From Streptomyces angustmyceticus (GTDB lineage Bacteria > Actinomycetota > Actinomycetes > Streptomycetales > Streptomycetaceae): a stretch of 64,000 bases of DNA. The notes below the pieces were generated by a model. That model was not told where the DNA came from. It made no database searches and was given only the letters and a program-made list of their open reading frames with translations. Location: the NCBI RefSeq assembly GCF_019933235.1, contig NZ_CP082945.1:7725501-7789500 (forward strand). Reading direction: 5' to 3'. This document shows positions 18,921 to 26,352 of this stretch, piece by piece (position 1 is the first letter of the stretch; each line of letters starts with the position of its first letter). The translations under genes were made by a program, and so were the position numbers.

Positions 18921-19826
18921 ATGCCTGAACCCCTACTCACCGCGTCGGCCACGCCCGCACCGCGCACCGGGCGACGGCCCAGGGTCGGTCACATCGAATT
19001 CCTCAACTGTCTCCCGCTGTTCTGGGGACTGGCCAGAAGCGGCAGCCTGCTCGACATGGACCTGAGGAAGGACAGCCCGGACGGCCTGAGCGACGCCCTC
19101 GTCGCCGGCACGCTCGACATCGGGCCGATCAGCCTCCTCGAATTCCTCAAGCACGCCGACGACCTGGTGGCCATGCCGGGCATCGCCGTGGGCAGTGACG
19201 GCCCCGTGGAGTCCTGCCTGATCGTCAGCCAGGTCCCGCTGGACCAGCTGGACGGCGAACCCGTCGCCCTCGGATCCACCAGCCGGACATCGGTGCGGCT
19301 CGCCGAGCTGTTGTTCGCGGAGTCGGTCGGCGTCCGGCCCGACTACTTCGTCTGTCTTCCGGACCTCGACGCGATGATGCAGCAGGCACGGGCGGCCGTG
19401 GTCATCGGCGACGCCGCGCTGCGGGCCGCCCTGCACGAGGCGCCCCGGCTCGGGCTGCAGGTGCACGACCTCGGCCGGATGTGGCGCGACTGGACCGGAC
19501 TGCCCTTCGTCTTCGCCGTCTTCGCCGCCCGCAGGGACTTCCTCGCCAGGGAGCCGGAGACCGTCCGCCGCGTACACGCCGCCCTGCTGGCGTCCCGCGA
19601 CCTGGCCCTCGCCGAGGTCAAGGAGGTCTGCGAACAGGCCGCCCGCTGGGAGGCGTTCGACGCCGGGACGCTGGAGCACTACTACACCACCGCCCTCGAC
19701 TTCAGCCTCGGTGAGCGTCAGCTCGCCGGAATCGCGGAATTCGCCCGCAGGGTCGGCGGCGGACCGGCCGGCTTCCCGCCGGACGTCCGCGTCCGGCTGC
19801 TGGGCGCCGAAGCGATCAGCACGTGA
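18921..19826 (+). CDS. mqnA: Chorismate dehydratase MqnA (futalosine pathway)
   Basis: A 301-residue protein with the periplasmic-binding-protein-like fold of MqnA/MqnD enzymes. It starts, after a variable leader, with RVGHIEFLNCLPLFWGL, typical of actinobacterial MqnA. It dehydrates chorismate to 3-[(1-carboxyvinyl)oxy]benzoate, the first step of the futalosine route. It lies between a type II thioesterase gene and mqnC, one base before mqnC. In the Streptomyces genomes I know, the housekeeping mqn genes are scattered, so this is probably a second, pathway-specific copy. That point needs the rest of the genome. Confidence 0.93.
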   Translation: MPEPLLTASATPAPRTGRRPRVGHIEFLNCLPLFWGLARSGSLLDMDLRKDSPDGLSDALVAGTLDIGPISLLEFLKHADDLVAMPGIAVGSDGPVESCLIVSQVPLDQLDGEPVALGSTSRTSVRLAELLFAESVGVRPDYFVCLPDLDAMMQQARAAVVIGDAALRAALHEAPRLGLQVHDLGRMWRDWTGLPFVFAVFAARRDFLAREPETVRRVHAALLASRDLALAEVKEVCEQAARWEAFDAGTLEHYYTTALDFSLGERQLAGIAEFARRVGGGPAGFPPDVRVRLLGAEAIST

Positions 19827-19827
19827 C

Positions 19828-21096
19828 ATGACCAGCAACGAGCCCGACATCACACCCGGAAAGGCCGTCGACATGCCCCGACCGTCCGAAGCCACCGACC
19901 GTGGCCTCCAGTCCGTACTGGACCGAGCCGCCGAGGGCGGCAGGGTGACACCCGAAGAGGCGCTGGGCCTCTACCGTTTCGCGCCGCTGCACGCGCTGGG
20001 CCAGGCGGCCGACGCGATCCGCCGCCGTCGCTACGCGGGTACCGAGCACATCGCGACGTACATCATCGAGCGCAACATCAACTACACCAACGTCTGCGTG
20101 ACGGCCTGCCGGTTCTGTGCCTTCTACGCCGCGCCGAAGGACACCGCGAAGGGCTGGACCCGCGACCTCGACGACATCCTGCGCCGCTGCGCGGAGACCG
20201 TCGAACTGGGCGGCACCCAGATCATGTTCCAGGGCGGCCACCACCCGGACTACGGCGTCGAGTACTACGAGGAGCACTTCGCCGCGATCAAGAAGGCGTT
20301 CCCGCAGCTGGTCATCCACTCCCTGGGCGCGTCCGAGGTCGAGCACATGGCGCGGATCTCCAAGGTGTCGGTGGAGGAGGCGATCCAGCGCATCCACGCC
20401 GCGGGCCTGGACTCCTTCGCGGGTGCCGGCGCCGAGCTGCTGCCGGCCCGGCCGCGCAAGGCGATCGCGCCGCTGAAGGAGTCCGGCGAGCGCTGGCTGG
20501 AGATCATGGAGGTGGCCCATGGACTCGGTGTGGAGTCGACTTCGACGATGCTGATGGGCACCGGCGAGACGAACGCCGAGCGGATCGAGCACCTGCGGAT
20601 GATCCGCGACGTCCAGGACCGCTCCCACGGCTTCCGCGCCTTCATTCCGTACACCTACCAGCCGGAGAACAACCATCTGAAGGGCCAGACCCAGGCGACG
20701 GTCTTCGAGTATCTGCGCATGCTCGCCATCGCGCGGATCTTCCTCGACAACGTCCCGCACATCCAGGGGTCCTGGCTGACCGTCGGCAAGGAGGCCGGGC
20801 AGCTCGCCCTGCACTACGGCGCGGACGACCTGGGCTCGGTGATGCTGGAGGAGAACGTGGTCTCCTCGGCCGGCGCCAAGCACCGCTCCAACCGCATGGA
20901 ACTGCTGCAGCTGATCCGGTCGGCGGACCGGGTCCCGGCACAGCGCGCCACCACCTACGAACACCTGGTCGTGCACGACGACCCGGCCAACGACCCGGTC
21001 GACGACCATGTCGTCTCCCACCTGTCCTCCACCGCCCTCGACGGCCCGGACGCCGCACGGAGCCACCCCGAGCTGAAGGTGATCGGGGCGAGCTGA
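19828..21096 (+). CDS. mqnC: Cyclic dehypoxanthine futalosine synthase MqnC (radical SAM)
   Basis: A 422-residue radical SAM enzyme with the cluster motif CVTACRFC (CxxxCxxC) near residue 90 and FQGGHHPDYG, as in MqnC. It cyclises dehypoxanthine futalosine to the spiro product that MqnD then cleaves. The ATG start is one base after the mqnA stop, so the two are translated together. The sequence is strongly conserved, with no sign of decay. A perfect hairpin at 21142-21178 ends the operon. Confidence 0.95.
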   Translation: MTSNEPDITPGKAVDMPRPSEATDRGLQSVLDRAAEGGRVTPEEALGLYRFAPLHALGQAADAIRRRRYAGTEHIATYIIERNINYTNVCVTACRFCAFYAAPKDTAKGWTRDLDDILRRCAETVELGGTQIMFQGGHHPDYGVEYYEEHFAAIKKAFPQLVIHSLGASEVEHMARISKVSVEEAIQRIHAAGLDSFAGAGAELLPARPRKAIAPLKESGERWLEIMEVAHGLGVESTSTMLMGTGETNAERIEHLRMIRDVQDRSHGFRAFIPYTYQPENNHLKGQTQATVFEYLRMLAIARIFLDNVPHIQGSWLTVGKEAGQLALHYGADDLGSVMLEENVVSSAGAKHRSNRMELLQLIRSADRVPAQRATTYEHLVVHDDPANDPVDDHVVSHLSSTALDGPDAARSHPELKVIGAS

Positions 21097-21141
21097 CCGG
21101 CCCGCCTTCCCCGCCACTCGCCCCCTTACCGCCCCCTCCCG

Positions 21142-21178
21142 CAGCGGTGGCCGGATCGCACTGATCCGGCCACCGCTG
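21142..21178 (+). terminator. Hairpin terminator after mqnC
   Basis: A perfect 16-base stem: CAGCGGTGGCCGGATC at 21142-21157 pairs with 21163-21178 across the loop GCACT. It has no U-run, as is usual in Streptomyces. It lies 45 bases after the mqnC stop, between convergent operons, and could work in both directions. Confidence 0.75.
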
Positions 21179-21276
21179 TGCTGTGCGGTGCGCAGGACGC
21201 CGGCCGGCCGTGCGGGGAATCGGCCGCGGCGTCGCTGCCGACGGGCCGTTCCCGCGGGCGGACGGGCCCATGCCGA

Positions 21277-21314
21277 CAGGCCGGCTCCCGGAGAACTCTC
21301 CCGGAGCCGGCCTG
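21277..21314 (-). terminator. Hairpin terminator after the ferredoxin gene
   Basis: CAGGCCGGCTCC at 21277-21288 pairs with GGAGCCGGCCTG at 21303-21314, with further pairing of GGAG and CTCC inside. It lies about 43 bases beyond the ferredoxin stop on the minus strand. With the hairpin at 21142 it separates the two convergent operons. Confidence 0.7.
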
Positions 21315-21357
21315 TTCGCCGTGTGTCCTGCGCGTCCTGAGGGCCCGCCGGCCCCGG

Positions 21358-21663
21358 TCAGGCCGACTCGGCCTCCGGCCCGTAGACCTCCACCGCGTCC
21401 TTGACGCGTCGTACGTGGATGCACTCGCCCGGGCACTCCTTGGCCGATTCCGCGACATCGCGGATCAGGTCCAGTGGCAGCGGCACGGTCGCCCGGGGCT
21501 CCTGGCGCAACTCGTCGTCCTCACCCTTCACATAGGCGAGGCCGTCGATGTCCAGCTCGAAGACCTCCGGCGCGTACTCCACGCAGATGCCGTCTCCGGT
21601 GCACAGGTCCTGGTCGATCCAGACCTCGAGATTGTCGTCGTTCACGTTCGCCTTGGTGGACAT
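21358..21663 (-). CDS. Small ferredoxin
   Basis: A 101-residue acidic ferredoxin. The first cysteines are in CTGDGIC (C-x5-C) followed by AP and F, and the last are in CPGEC, the pattern of single-cluster [3Fe-4S] or [4Fe-4S] ferredoxins of actinobacteria. It is the last gene of the operon PaaK-like ligase, mqnE, ferredoxin, 60 bases after mqnE. The likely role is to give electrons to the radical SAM enzymes MqnE and MqnC. Serving the P450 at 27.6-28.8 kb is an alternative. Confidence 0.88.
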   Translation of the reverse strand: MSTKANVNDDNLEVWIDQDLCTGDGICVEYAPEVFELDIDGLAYVKGEDDELRQEPRATVPLPLDLIRDVAESAKECPGECIHVRRVKDAVEVYGPEAESA

Positions 21664-21723
21664 ACCGCCTGCCTGCTCATCGTGGTCCTGATCGGTGGTT
21701 TCGGGTGCTCGGGCCGGCCGGCC

Positions 21724-22887
21724 TCAGACCCGCATGGGCTGGGGCGCCTCGCGGCGCTCGGGGTCCGGGCCCGGGTACTCGCGGATGGTCTCGTAGCGGG
21801 TGTTGCGCTCGACGGGGCGGAAGCCGGCGTCCCGGATCAGGTCGAGAATGTCCTCGCGGGTCAGCTTGTCCGGTGTGCCGAAGGCGTCCGCGTCGTGCGT
21901 GATCTTGTACTCGACCACCGAGCCGTCCATGTCGTCCGCGCCGTGGTTCAGGGCCAGTTGGGCCGTGGACACCCCGTGCATGACCCAGAAGACCTTGACG
22001 TGGGGGACGTTGTCGAAGAGGAGGCGGGAGACCGCGAAGGTCTTCAGGGCCTCCGCGCCCGATGCCATGGTGGTCCGGGCCTGGAGCTTGTTGCGGACCT
22101 TGCCGTCCTGCATGTCGACGAAGTCGTGCTGGTAGCGCAGCGGGATGAAGACCTGGAAGCCGCCGGTCTCGTCCTGGAGCTCCCGCAGCCGCAGCACGTG
22201 GTCGACGCGGTGTCGGGGCTCCTCGATGTGCCCGTAGAGCATCGTCGAGGGGGTCTTGAGCCCCTTCTCGTGCGCGAGGCGGTGGATGCGCGACCAGTCC
22301 TCCCAGTGGGTGCGGTGGTCGACGATGTGCTGCCGGACCTCCCAGTCGAAGATCTCCGCGCCGCCGCCGGTCAGCGACTCCAGACCGGCGTCGATCAGCT
22401 CGTCGAGGATCTCGGAGGCGGACAGCCCCGAGATGGTCTCGAAGTGATGGATCTCGGTGGCGGTGAACGCCTTCAGCGAGACGTTCGGCAGGGCCTTCTT
22501 CAGCTCGCGCAGCGACCGCGGGTAGTACCGCCACGGCAGGGTCGGATGCAGGCCGTTGACGATGTGCAGCTCGGTGAGGTTCTCGTTCTCCATCGCCTTG
22601 GCGAGGCGGACGGCCTCCTCGATGCGCATCGTGTACGCGTCCTGCTCACCGGGCTTGCGCTGGAAGGAGCAGTACGCACAGGAGGCGGTGCACACATTCG
22701 TCATGTTGAGGTGGCGATTCACATTGAAGTGGACGACATCGCCGTTCTTGCGCGTACGCACCTCGTGGGCCAGCCCGCCCAGCCAGGCCAGGTCGTCGCA
22801 CCCGTAGAGGGCGATACCGTCCTCGCGGGTCAGCCGTTCTCCCGCACGGACCTTCTCCTCCAGCTCACGCTTGAGTCCTGCGTCCAT
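21724..22887 (-). CDS. mqnE: Aminofutalosine synthase MqnE (radical SAM)
   Basis: A 387-residue radical SAM enzyme with CTASCAYC (CxxxCxxC) near residue 67 and the MqnE signature HIVNGLHPTLPW. It joins the MqnA product to SAM's adenosyl radical and makes aminofutalosine with loss of CO2. ATG 22887 is used, with GGAAGG nine bases upstream; TTG 22893 is an alternative. It lies between the PaaK-like ligase (66 bases upstream) and the ferredoxin. It is intact and highly conserved. Confidence 0.95.
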   Translation of the reverse strand: MDAGLKRELEEKVRAGERLTREDGIALYGCDDLAWLGGLAHEVRTRKNGDVVHFNVNRHLNMTNVCTASCAYCSFQRKPGEQDAYTMRIEEAVRLAKAMENENLTELHIVNGLHPTLPWRYYPRSLRELKKALPNVSLKAFTATEIHHFETISGLSASEILDELIDAGLESLTGGGAEIFDWEVRQHIVDHRTHWEDWSRIHRLAHEKGLKTPSTMLYGHIEEPRHRVDHVLRLRELQDETGGFQVFIPLRYQHDFVDMQDGKVRNKLQARTTMASGAEALKTFAVSRLLFDNVPHVKVFWVMHGVSTAQLALNHGADDMDGSVVEYKITHDADAFGTPDKLTREDILDLIRDAGFRPVERNTRYETIREYPGPDPERREAPQPMRV

Positions 22888-22953
22888 CCCCAACTACCTT
22901 CCATAGTGCTAGACCTTGCTGAAAACGTGTTCTCAGGGGCTGAGGGCGTCGCC

Positions 22954-24036
22954 TCAGTAGATTCCTTCGGGAGCGGCCCGGGAGACCTGCAGCGGCTGCA
23001 CATTCGCCACTCCGTCGCAGGGCCAGTCGGCCGAGGTGCGGTACCGCGCGGCCTGGTCGCGTTCGAGGATGTGGGGCAGGAAGAGATCCTCGTGCAACAC
23101 GGTGAGCCGGACCTGTCCCACCTCCCCGTAGCCCACCGTCCGCGCGGGGTCGTTCTTGTCGACGACGGTCATCGTCACCTCCGGGTAGTGCGGGACGTAC
23201 GGCAGCACCTCGCCGTCGCGCTCCGCGGGCAGGCCCATGGCACCGCCGAAGGTGTTCCCGTAGCTCGCCCCGATCAGACCGCCCTCCAGCGCCCCGGCGA
23301 ACTCCCGGTACATCGCCGGCACGAACTGTGTGCCGCCGAGCCCGACACCGTCGAGCCGCCCGACCAGTTCCGGACGCCGCCGGGCCAGCACCTGGAACAG
23401 CGCGGGTGTCGTCTCCAGGTAGTCGATCCGGCGGCTGCTCATGAGGTCCGTGATCTGCTCGACGACGTGCTCGACATAGCGGTTGACCTCGGCCAGCCGG
23501 CAGCCCCGGATGAGCTGTTTGATCCAGCGCGGGTCGAGGTCGATCCCGTAGACGACCGACGCGTGCAGATGGGCGATCTGCGCGGCGCCCTCACCCACCA
23601 CATGCGGCCCGGCGGGGGTGGCATGGATCCAGGTGCGGCCCGGTGCGAACCCTGCCGTACGGAGGCCGAACCGGCGCCAGAGGGCGTGATGGTCGAGCAT
23701 CGGTCCGGTGTAGAAGACATGGCAGGGCCTGCCGGTGGTGCCTCCGGAGTCGAAGACCCGGCCCGACAGCGGTCGCGGTACGGCCTGTGGGACCAGGTCG
23801 ACGGGGTCGAGGTCCCGCAGCTCGGCGAGGGTGAAGTGACCGAACGCCGGCAGTTCGGCGTAGTGCGTGATGTCGAGCGGATCGAAGGCCAGCGTGTCAC
23901 GGCGCTTGAGCCAATACGGACTCCCGGTGTCCGGGGCGAAGTGGCGTCGTACGACATGCCGGGTCCACGCGTCGAGGTCCATGGACAGCCGGCGCTCCAG
24001 GGCGGAGGCGTCCTGTGGTGCGGTGGTCGGCAGCAT
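22954..24036 (-). CDS. PaaK-like aryl carboxylate adenylating enzyme
   Basis: A 360-residue protein of the PaaK/phenylacetate-CoA-ligase-like family. It has the ATP loop FDSGGTTGRP near residue 95 and the structural motif SYGNTFG near residue 257. It is shorter than PaaK (about 430), and the usual C-terminal lid is reduced or missing. Related small PaaK-like proteins occur in phenazine-modifying clusters, where they activate a polycyclic aromatic acid. Because it heads the operon with mqnE and ferredoxin and faces mqnD, a plausible substrate is 1,4-dihydroxy-6-naphthoate (inference). The start ATG has AAGGAA upstream. Confidence 0.8.
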   Translation of the reverse strand: MLPTTAPQDASALERRLSMDLDAWTRHVVRRHFAPDTGSPYWLKRRDTLAFDPLDITHYAELPAFGHFTLAELRDLDPVDLVPQAVPRPLSGRVFDSGGTTGRPCHVFYTGPMLDHHALWRRFGLRTAGFAPGRTWIHATPAGPHVVGEGAAQIAHLHASVVYGIDLDPRWIKQLIRGCRLAEVNRYVEHVVEQITDLMSSRRIDYLETTPALFQVLARRRPELVGRLDGVGLGGTQFVPAMYREFAGALEGGLIGASYGNTFGGAMGLPAERDGEVLPYVPHYPEVTMTVVDKNDPARTVGYGEVGQVRLTVLHEDLFLPHILERDQAARYRTSADWPCDGVANVQPLQVSRAAPEGIY

Positions 24037-24178
24037 CGCCGTTCCTTTCCTTCCGGGAAGGTTGCGTGCGGATCTGCGGGAGCCGGGCGGCCGCTCGCGT
24101 CACCCGGCCGGGCCGGCACCGGGGTGGCAGCGCGGCACGGCGACGCCGGCGGCCCTCCCATCCTCGCCGAGGCCACTC

Positions 24179-24192
24179 TGGGGAAATCCCCA
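24179..24192. promoter_or_regulatory. Inverted repeat in the mqnD / ligase divergent region
   Basis: TGGGG-AAAT-CCCCA at 24179-24192 lies between the divergent PaaK-like and mqnD genes, 80 bases before mqnD. It is operator-like in symmetry; no regulator is assigned. Confidence 0.3.
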
Positions 24193-24272
24193 TACCCACA
24201 ACGGGTTTCCTGGGAGGTACGGCGCCGGAACTCCGCGCCGGCGGCCCGCACGCACCCCGGCGGAGGGGACCC

Positions 24273-25187
24273 ATGGCCCAACGGCTGACGCTCGCCCACT
24301 CACCGTGCCCCAATGACACCTTCGCGTTCCACGCCTGGTCACACGGGTTGCTCCCGGAGGCTCCCGGACTCGCGGTGACCCTCGCGGACATCGACGTCAC
24401 CAACGGCCTCGCGGAACGCGGGGCCGGGGACCTGCTGAAGATCTCCTACGCGGCCCTGCCGTACGTGCTCGACGAATACGCGCTGCTGCCCTGCGGCGGC
24501 GCACTGGGCCACGGCTGCGGGCCGCTGGTCCTCACCCGGCCCGAGGACGGCCAGGACGGCTCCGGTCCGGCGCGGCTGGCCGGGCGGCGGGTGGCGGTGC
24601 CCGGTGTGCGCTCGACCGCGTATCTGCTGTTCCGCCTGTGGGCGGCGCGGGCGGTACCGGGCGGGGTGGGGGACATCGTGGTGCTGCCCTTCCACGAGAT
24701 CATGCCCGCGGTCCGGGACGGCGCGGTCGACGCCGGGCTCGTCATCCACGAGGCCCGCTTCACCTATCAGCACTACGGGCTGCACCGCCTCGCCGACATG
24801 GGCGAGGAATGGGAGGCCGCCACCGGCCGCCCGATCCCGCTCGGCGCGATCGTCGCCCGGCGGGACCTCGGGGACGAGCGGCTGCGGGCGGTGGCCCGCG
24901 CCGCCGCCGACTCCGTCCGCTTCGCCCGGGACAACCCGTCGGCCTCCCGTCCCTACGTCCTGGAACACGCCCAGGAGATGGCCCCGGACGTGATCGAGCG
25001 GCACATCGGGCTGTATGTGAACGACTACACCGCAGCCCTCGGCGAGGACGGCTACGCGGCGGTGCGGGAGCTGCTCGGCCGCGCCGCAGCCGAGGGCCTC
25101 GTCCCGCCCGTCGCTCCCGGCGCGCTGGACTTCCCGGGCGCCGGGACACCCCCTAGCGGGAAACGAAGCGGTCCACCAGGAGCGTGA
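24273..25187 (+). CDS. mqnD: 1,4-dihydroxy-6-naphthoate synthase MqnD
   Basis: A 304-residue enzyme of the MqnA/MqnD fold. It opens with LTLAHSPCPNDTFAFHAW, the typical MqnD start, and has the conserved STAY, HEARFTYQ and PLGAI segments. It splits cyclic dehypoxanthine futalosine into 1,4-dihydroxy-6-naphthoate. The start ATG has GGAGGGG upstream. The last 35 bases overlap the convergent TetR gene. With mqnA, mqnC and mqnE it gives four of the futalosine enzymes within 6.3 kb. The deamination/nucleosidase steps (MqnB and aminofutalosine deaminase) are not encoded here. Confidence 0.93.
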   Translation: MAQRLTLAHSPCPNDTFAFHAWSHGLLPEAPGLAVTLADIDVTNGLAERGAGDLLKISYAALPYVLDEYALLPCGGALGHGCGPLVLTRPEDGQDGSGPARLAGRRVAVPGVRSTAYLLFRLWAARAVPGGVGDIVVLPFHEIMPAVRDGAVDAGLVIHEARFTYQHYGLHRLADMGEEWEAATGRPIPLGAIVARRDLGDERLRAVARAAADSVRFARDNPSASRPYVLEHAQEMAPDVIERHIGLYVNDYTAALGEDGYAAVRELLGRAAAEGLVPPVAPGALDFPGAGTPPSGKRSGPPGA

Positions 25188-25728
25188 GGCGGTCGGACAC
25201 CCGCTCGGCGGGCAGCCGCCCGGCGCGGGTGAGGGTGACCAGTCCGTGCAGCGCCGCCCAGAACGCCTCGACGAACAGCCCCGGTTCGTCCGGGTGGGCG
25301 TGGTCGGCGAGGTGGTCCTGCAAGACCCCGAACGCCTCGTGCAGCGGCGCCGGCGTGGTCTCGTCGGCGAAGGGGAGACCGTTGTCGAGGCTGAACATCG
25401 CGTCGTACAGCGCGGGATTGTCCGTGGCGAAGCCGGTGTAGGCGCGGGCCAGCGCGGCCACCGTCGCAGGGTCGGCGGGCCCCTTCGGCGCCGCGGCGCG
25501 CAGCGCGGTCGTCAGCTCGGCGAACCCTTCCAGCGCGACCGCTCCCAGGATCTCCCTCTTCCCCCGGAAGTGGCTGTAGAGGACGGGCTGGCTGTACTCG
25601 ATCCGTTCGGCGAGCCGGCGGGTGGTGACCGCGTCCCACCCTTCGCTCTCGGCGAGTTCGCGGGCGGTGGAGACGATCAGCTGGTGGCGGGAGGCCCGCT
25701 CGCGTTCCTTGCGTTCACGTACCGACAT
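25153..25728 (-). CDS. TetR-family transcriptional regulator
   Basis: A 191-residue protein. The N-terminal helix-turn-helix includes TTRRLAERIEYSQPVLYSHF (about residues 39-58), and a variable ligand-binding domain follows. It is read divergently from a small DUF1772 membrane-protein gene. The 94 bases between them carry two perfect CTAGC-N3-GCTAG palindromes, its probable operators, so it should repress its own gene and the DUF1772 gene. The pair may be a local resistance module or not belong to the pathway. Confidence 0.92.
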   Translation of the reverse strand: MSVRERKERERASRHQLIVSTARELAESEGWDAVTTRRLAERIEYSQPVLYSHFRGKREILGAVALEGFAELTTALRAAAPKGPADPATVAALARAYTGFATDNPALYDAMFSLDNGLPFADETTPAPLHEAFGVLQDHLADHAHPDEPGLFVEAFWAALHGLVTLTRAGRLPAERVSDRLTLLVDRFVSR

Positions 25729-25737
25729 ACCGCGATC

Positions 25738-25804
25738 CTAGCACCGCTAGACAATCGAGCAACGGCATGTCTAGCATTGACTCAATGCCTAGCGCCGCTA
25801 GGTC
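25738..25804. promoter_or_regulatory. Twin TetR operators and promoter of the DUF1772 gene
   Basis: CTAGC-ACC-GCTAG at 25738-25750 and CTAGC-GCC-GCTAG at 25789-25801 are matching palindromes. Between them lies a less perfect dyad around ATTGA-CTCAAT at 25775-25786. A promoter for the rightward gene can be read as TTGACT (25777-25782), 16 bases, TAGGTC (25799-25804), so a repressor on the second palindrome would cover the -10 region. Confidence 0.65.
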
Positions 25805-25822
25805 CGGTCCTTGGGAGGGGAC

Positions 25823-26269
25823 ATGCAGAACGCACTTGCCGTCATCACGGTCGTCGTCGTCGGACTGATGGTGGGCGTGGAGTTCACGGTGGCGGTGTTC
25901 ATCAACCCGATCCTCGACCGGCTCCCGAACGACGGAGGAGTCCACGCCCGCAGCGCCGGCGCGCGGATCCTCGGCCGGATCATGCCGTTCTGGTACATCG
26001 GCTCGGTCGTCCTCGGATCGGTGTGGGCCGCGGTGGGGTGGGGCGGCGCCGGTGCCCCGCTCGTCGCCACGGGCACGGCGCTGCTCGTACTGAGCGTGGT
26101 GATGTCGGTCCTGCTGCTGGTGCCGATCAACAAGCGGGTGGCGACCTGGACGCGGGAGGGCGTGCCCGCGGACTGGAAGCAGCAGGTGGGGCGGTGGGAC
26201 CGGCTCCACTACCTGCGCGTGGGCATCATCGTGTCCGCCTTCGCGCTGTTCGCCGTCGCGCTCGTCTGA
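25823..26269 (+). CDS. DUF1772 (anthrone-oxygenase-like) membrane protein
   Basis: A 148-residue protein with four hydrophobic helices and the polar stretch RWDRLHYLRVG before the last helix, as in DUF1772/pfam08592. In bacteria the family is mostly of unknown function; fungal members oxidise anthrones. The start ATG 25823 follows GGAGGGG. It is controlled by the divergent TetR gene. A link to naphthoate or quinone chemistry is tempting but unsupported, since TetR/DUF1772 pairs are common outside biosynthetic clusters. Confidence 0.8.
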   Translation: MQNALAVITVVVVGLMVGVEFTVAVFINPILDRLPNDGGVHARSAGARILGRIMPFWYIGSVVLGSVWAAVGWGGAGAPLVATGTALLVLSVVMSVLLLVPINKRVATWTREGVPADWKQQVGRWDRLHYLRVGIIVSAFALFAVALV

Positions 26270-26297
26270 CGGCTTCGGGAACCGGGGCGGGGCCGGC

Positions 26298-26333
26298 GGT
26301 CTGCGTACCGCCGGCCCCGCCGGTACGCAGACC
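26298..26333. terminator. Bidirectional hairpin terminator
   Basis: GGTCTGCGTACCG at 26298-26310 pairs perfectly with CGGTACGCAGACC at 26321-26333 across a ten-base loop. It lies between the convergent DUF1772 and sugar reductase genes. Confidence 0.75.
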
Positions 26334-26352
26334 CCTCGACCGACCCCCGCCA

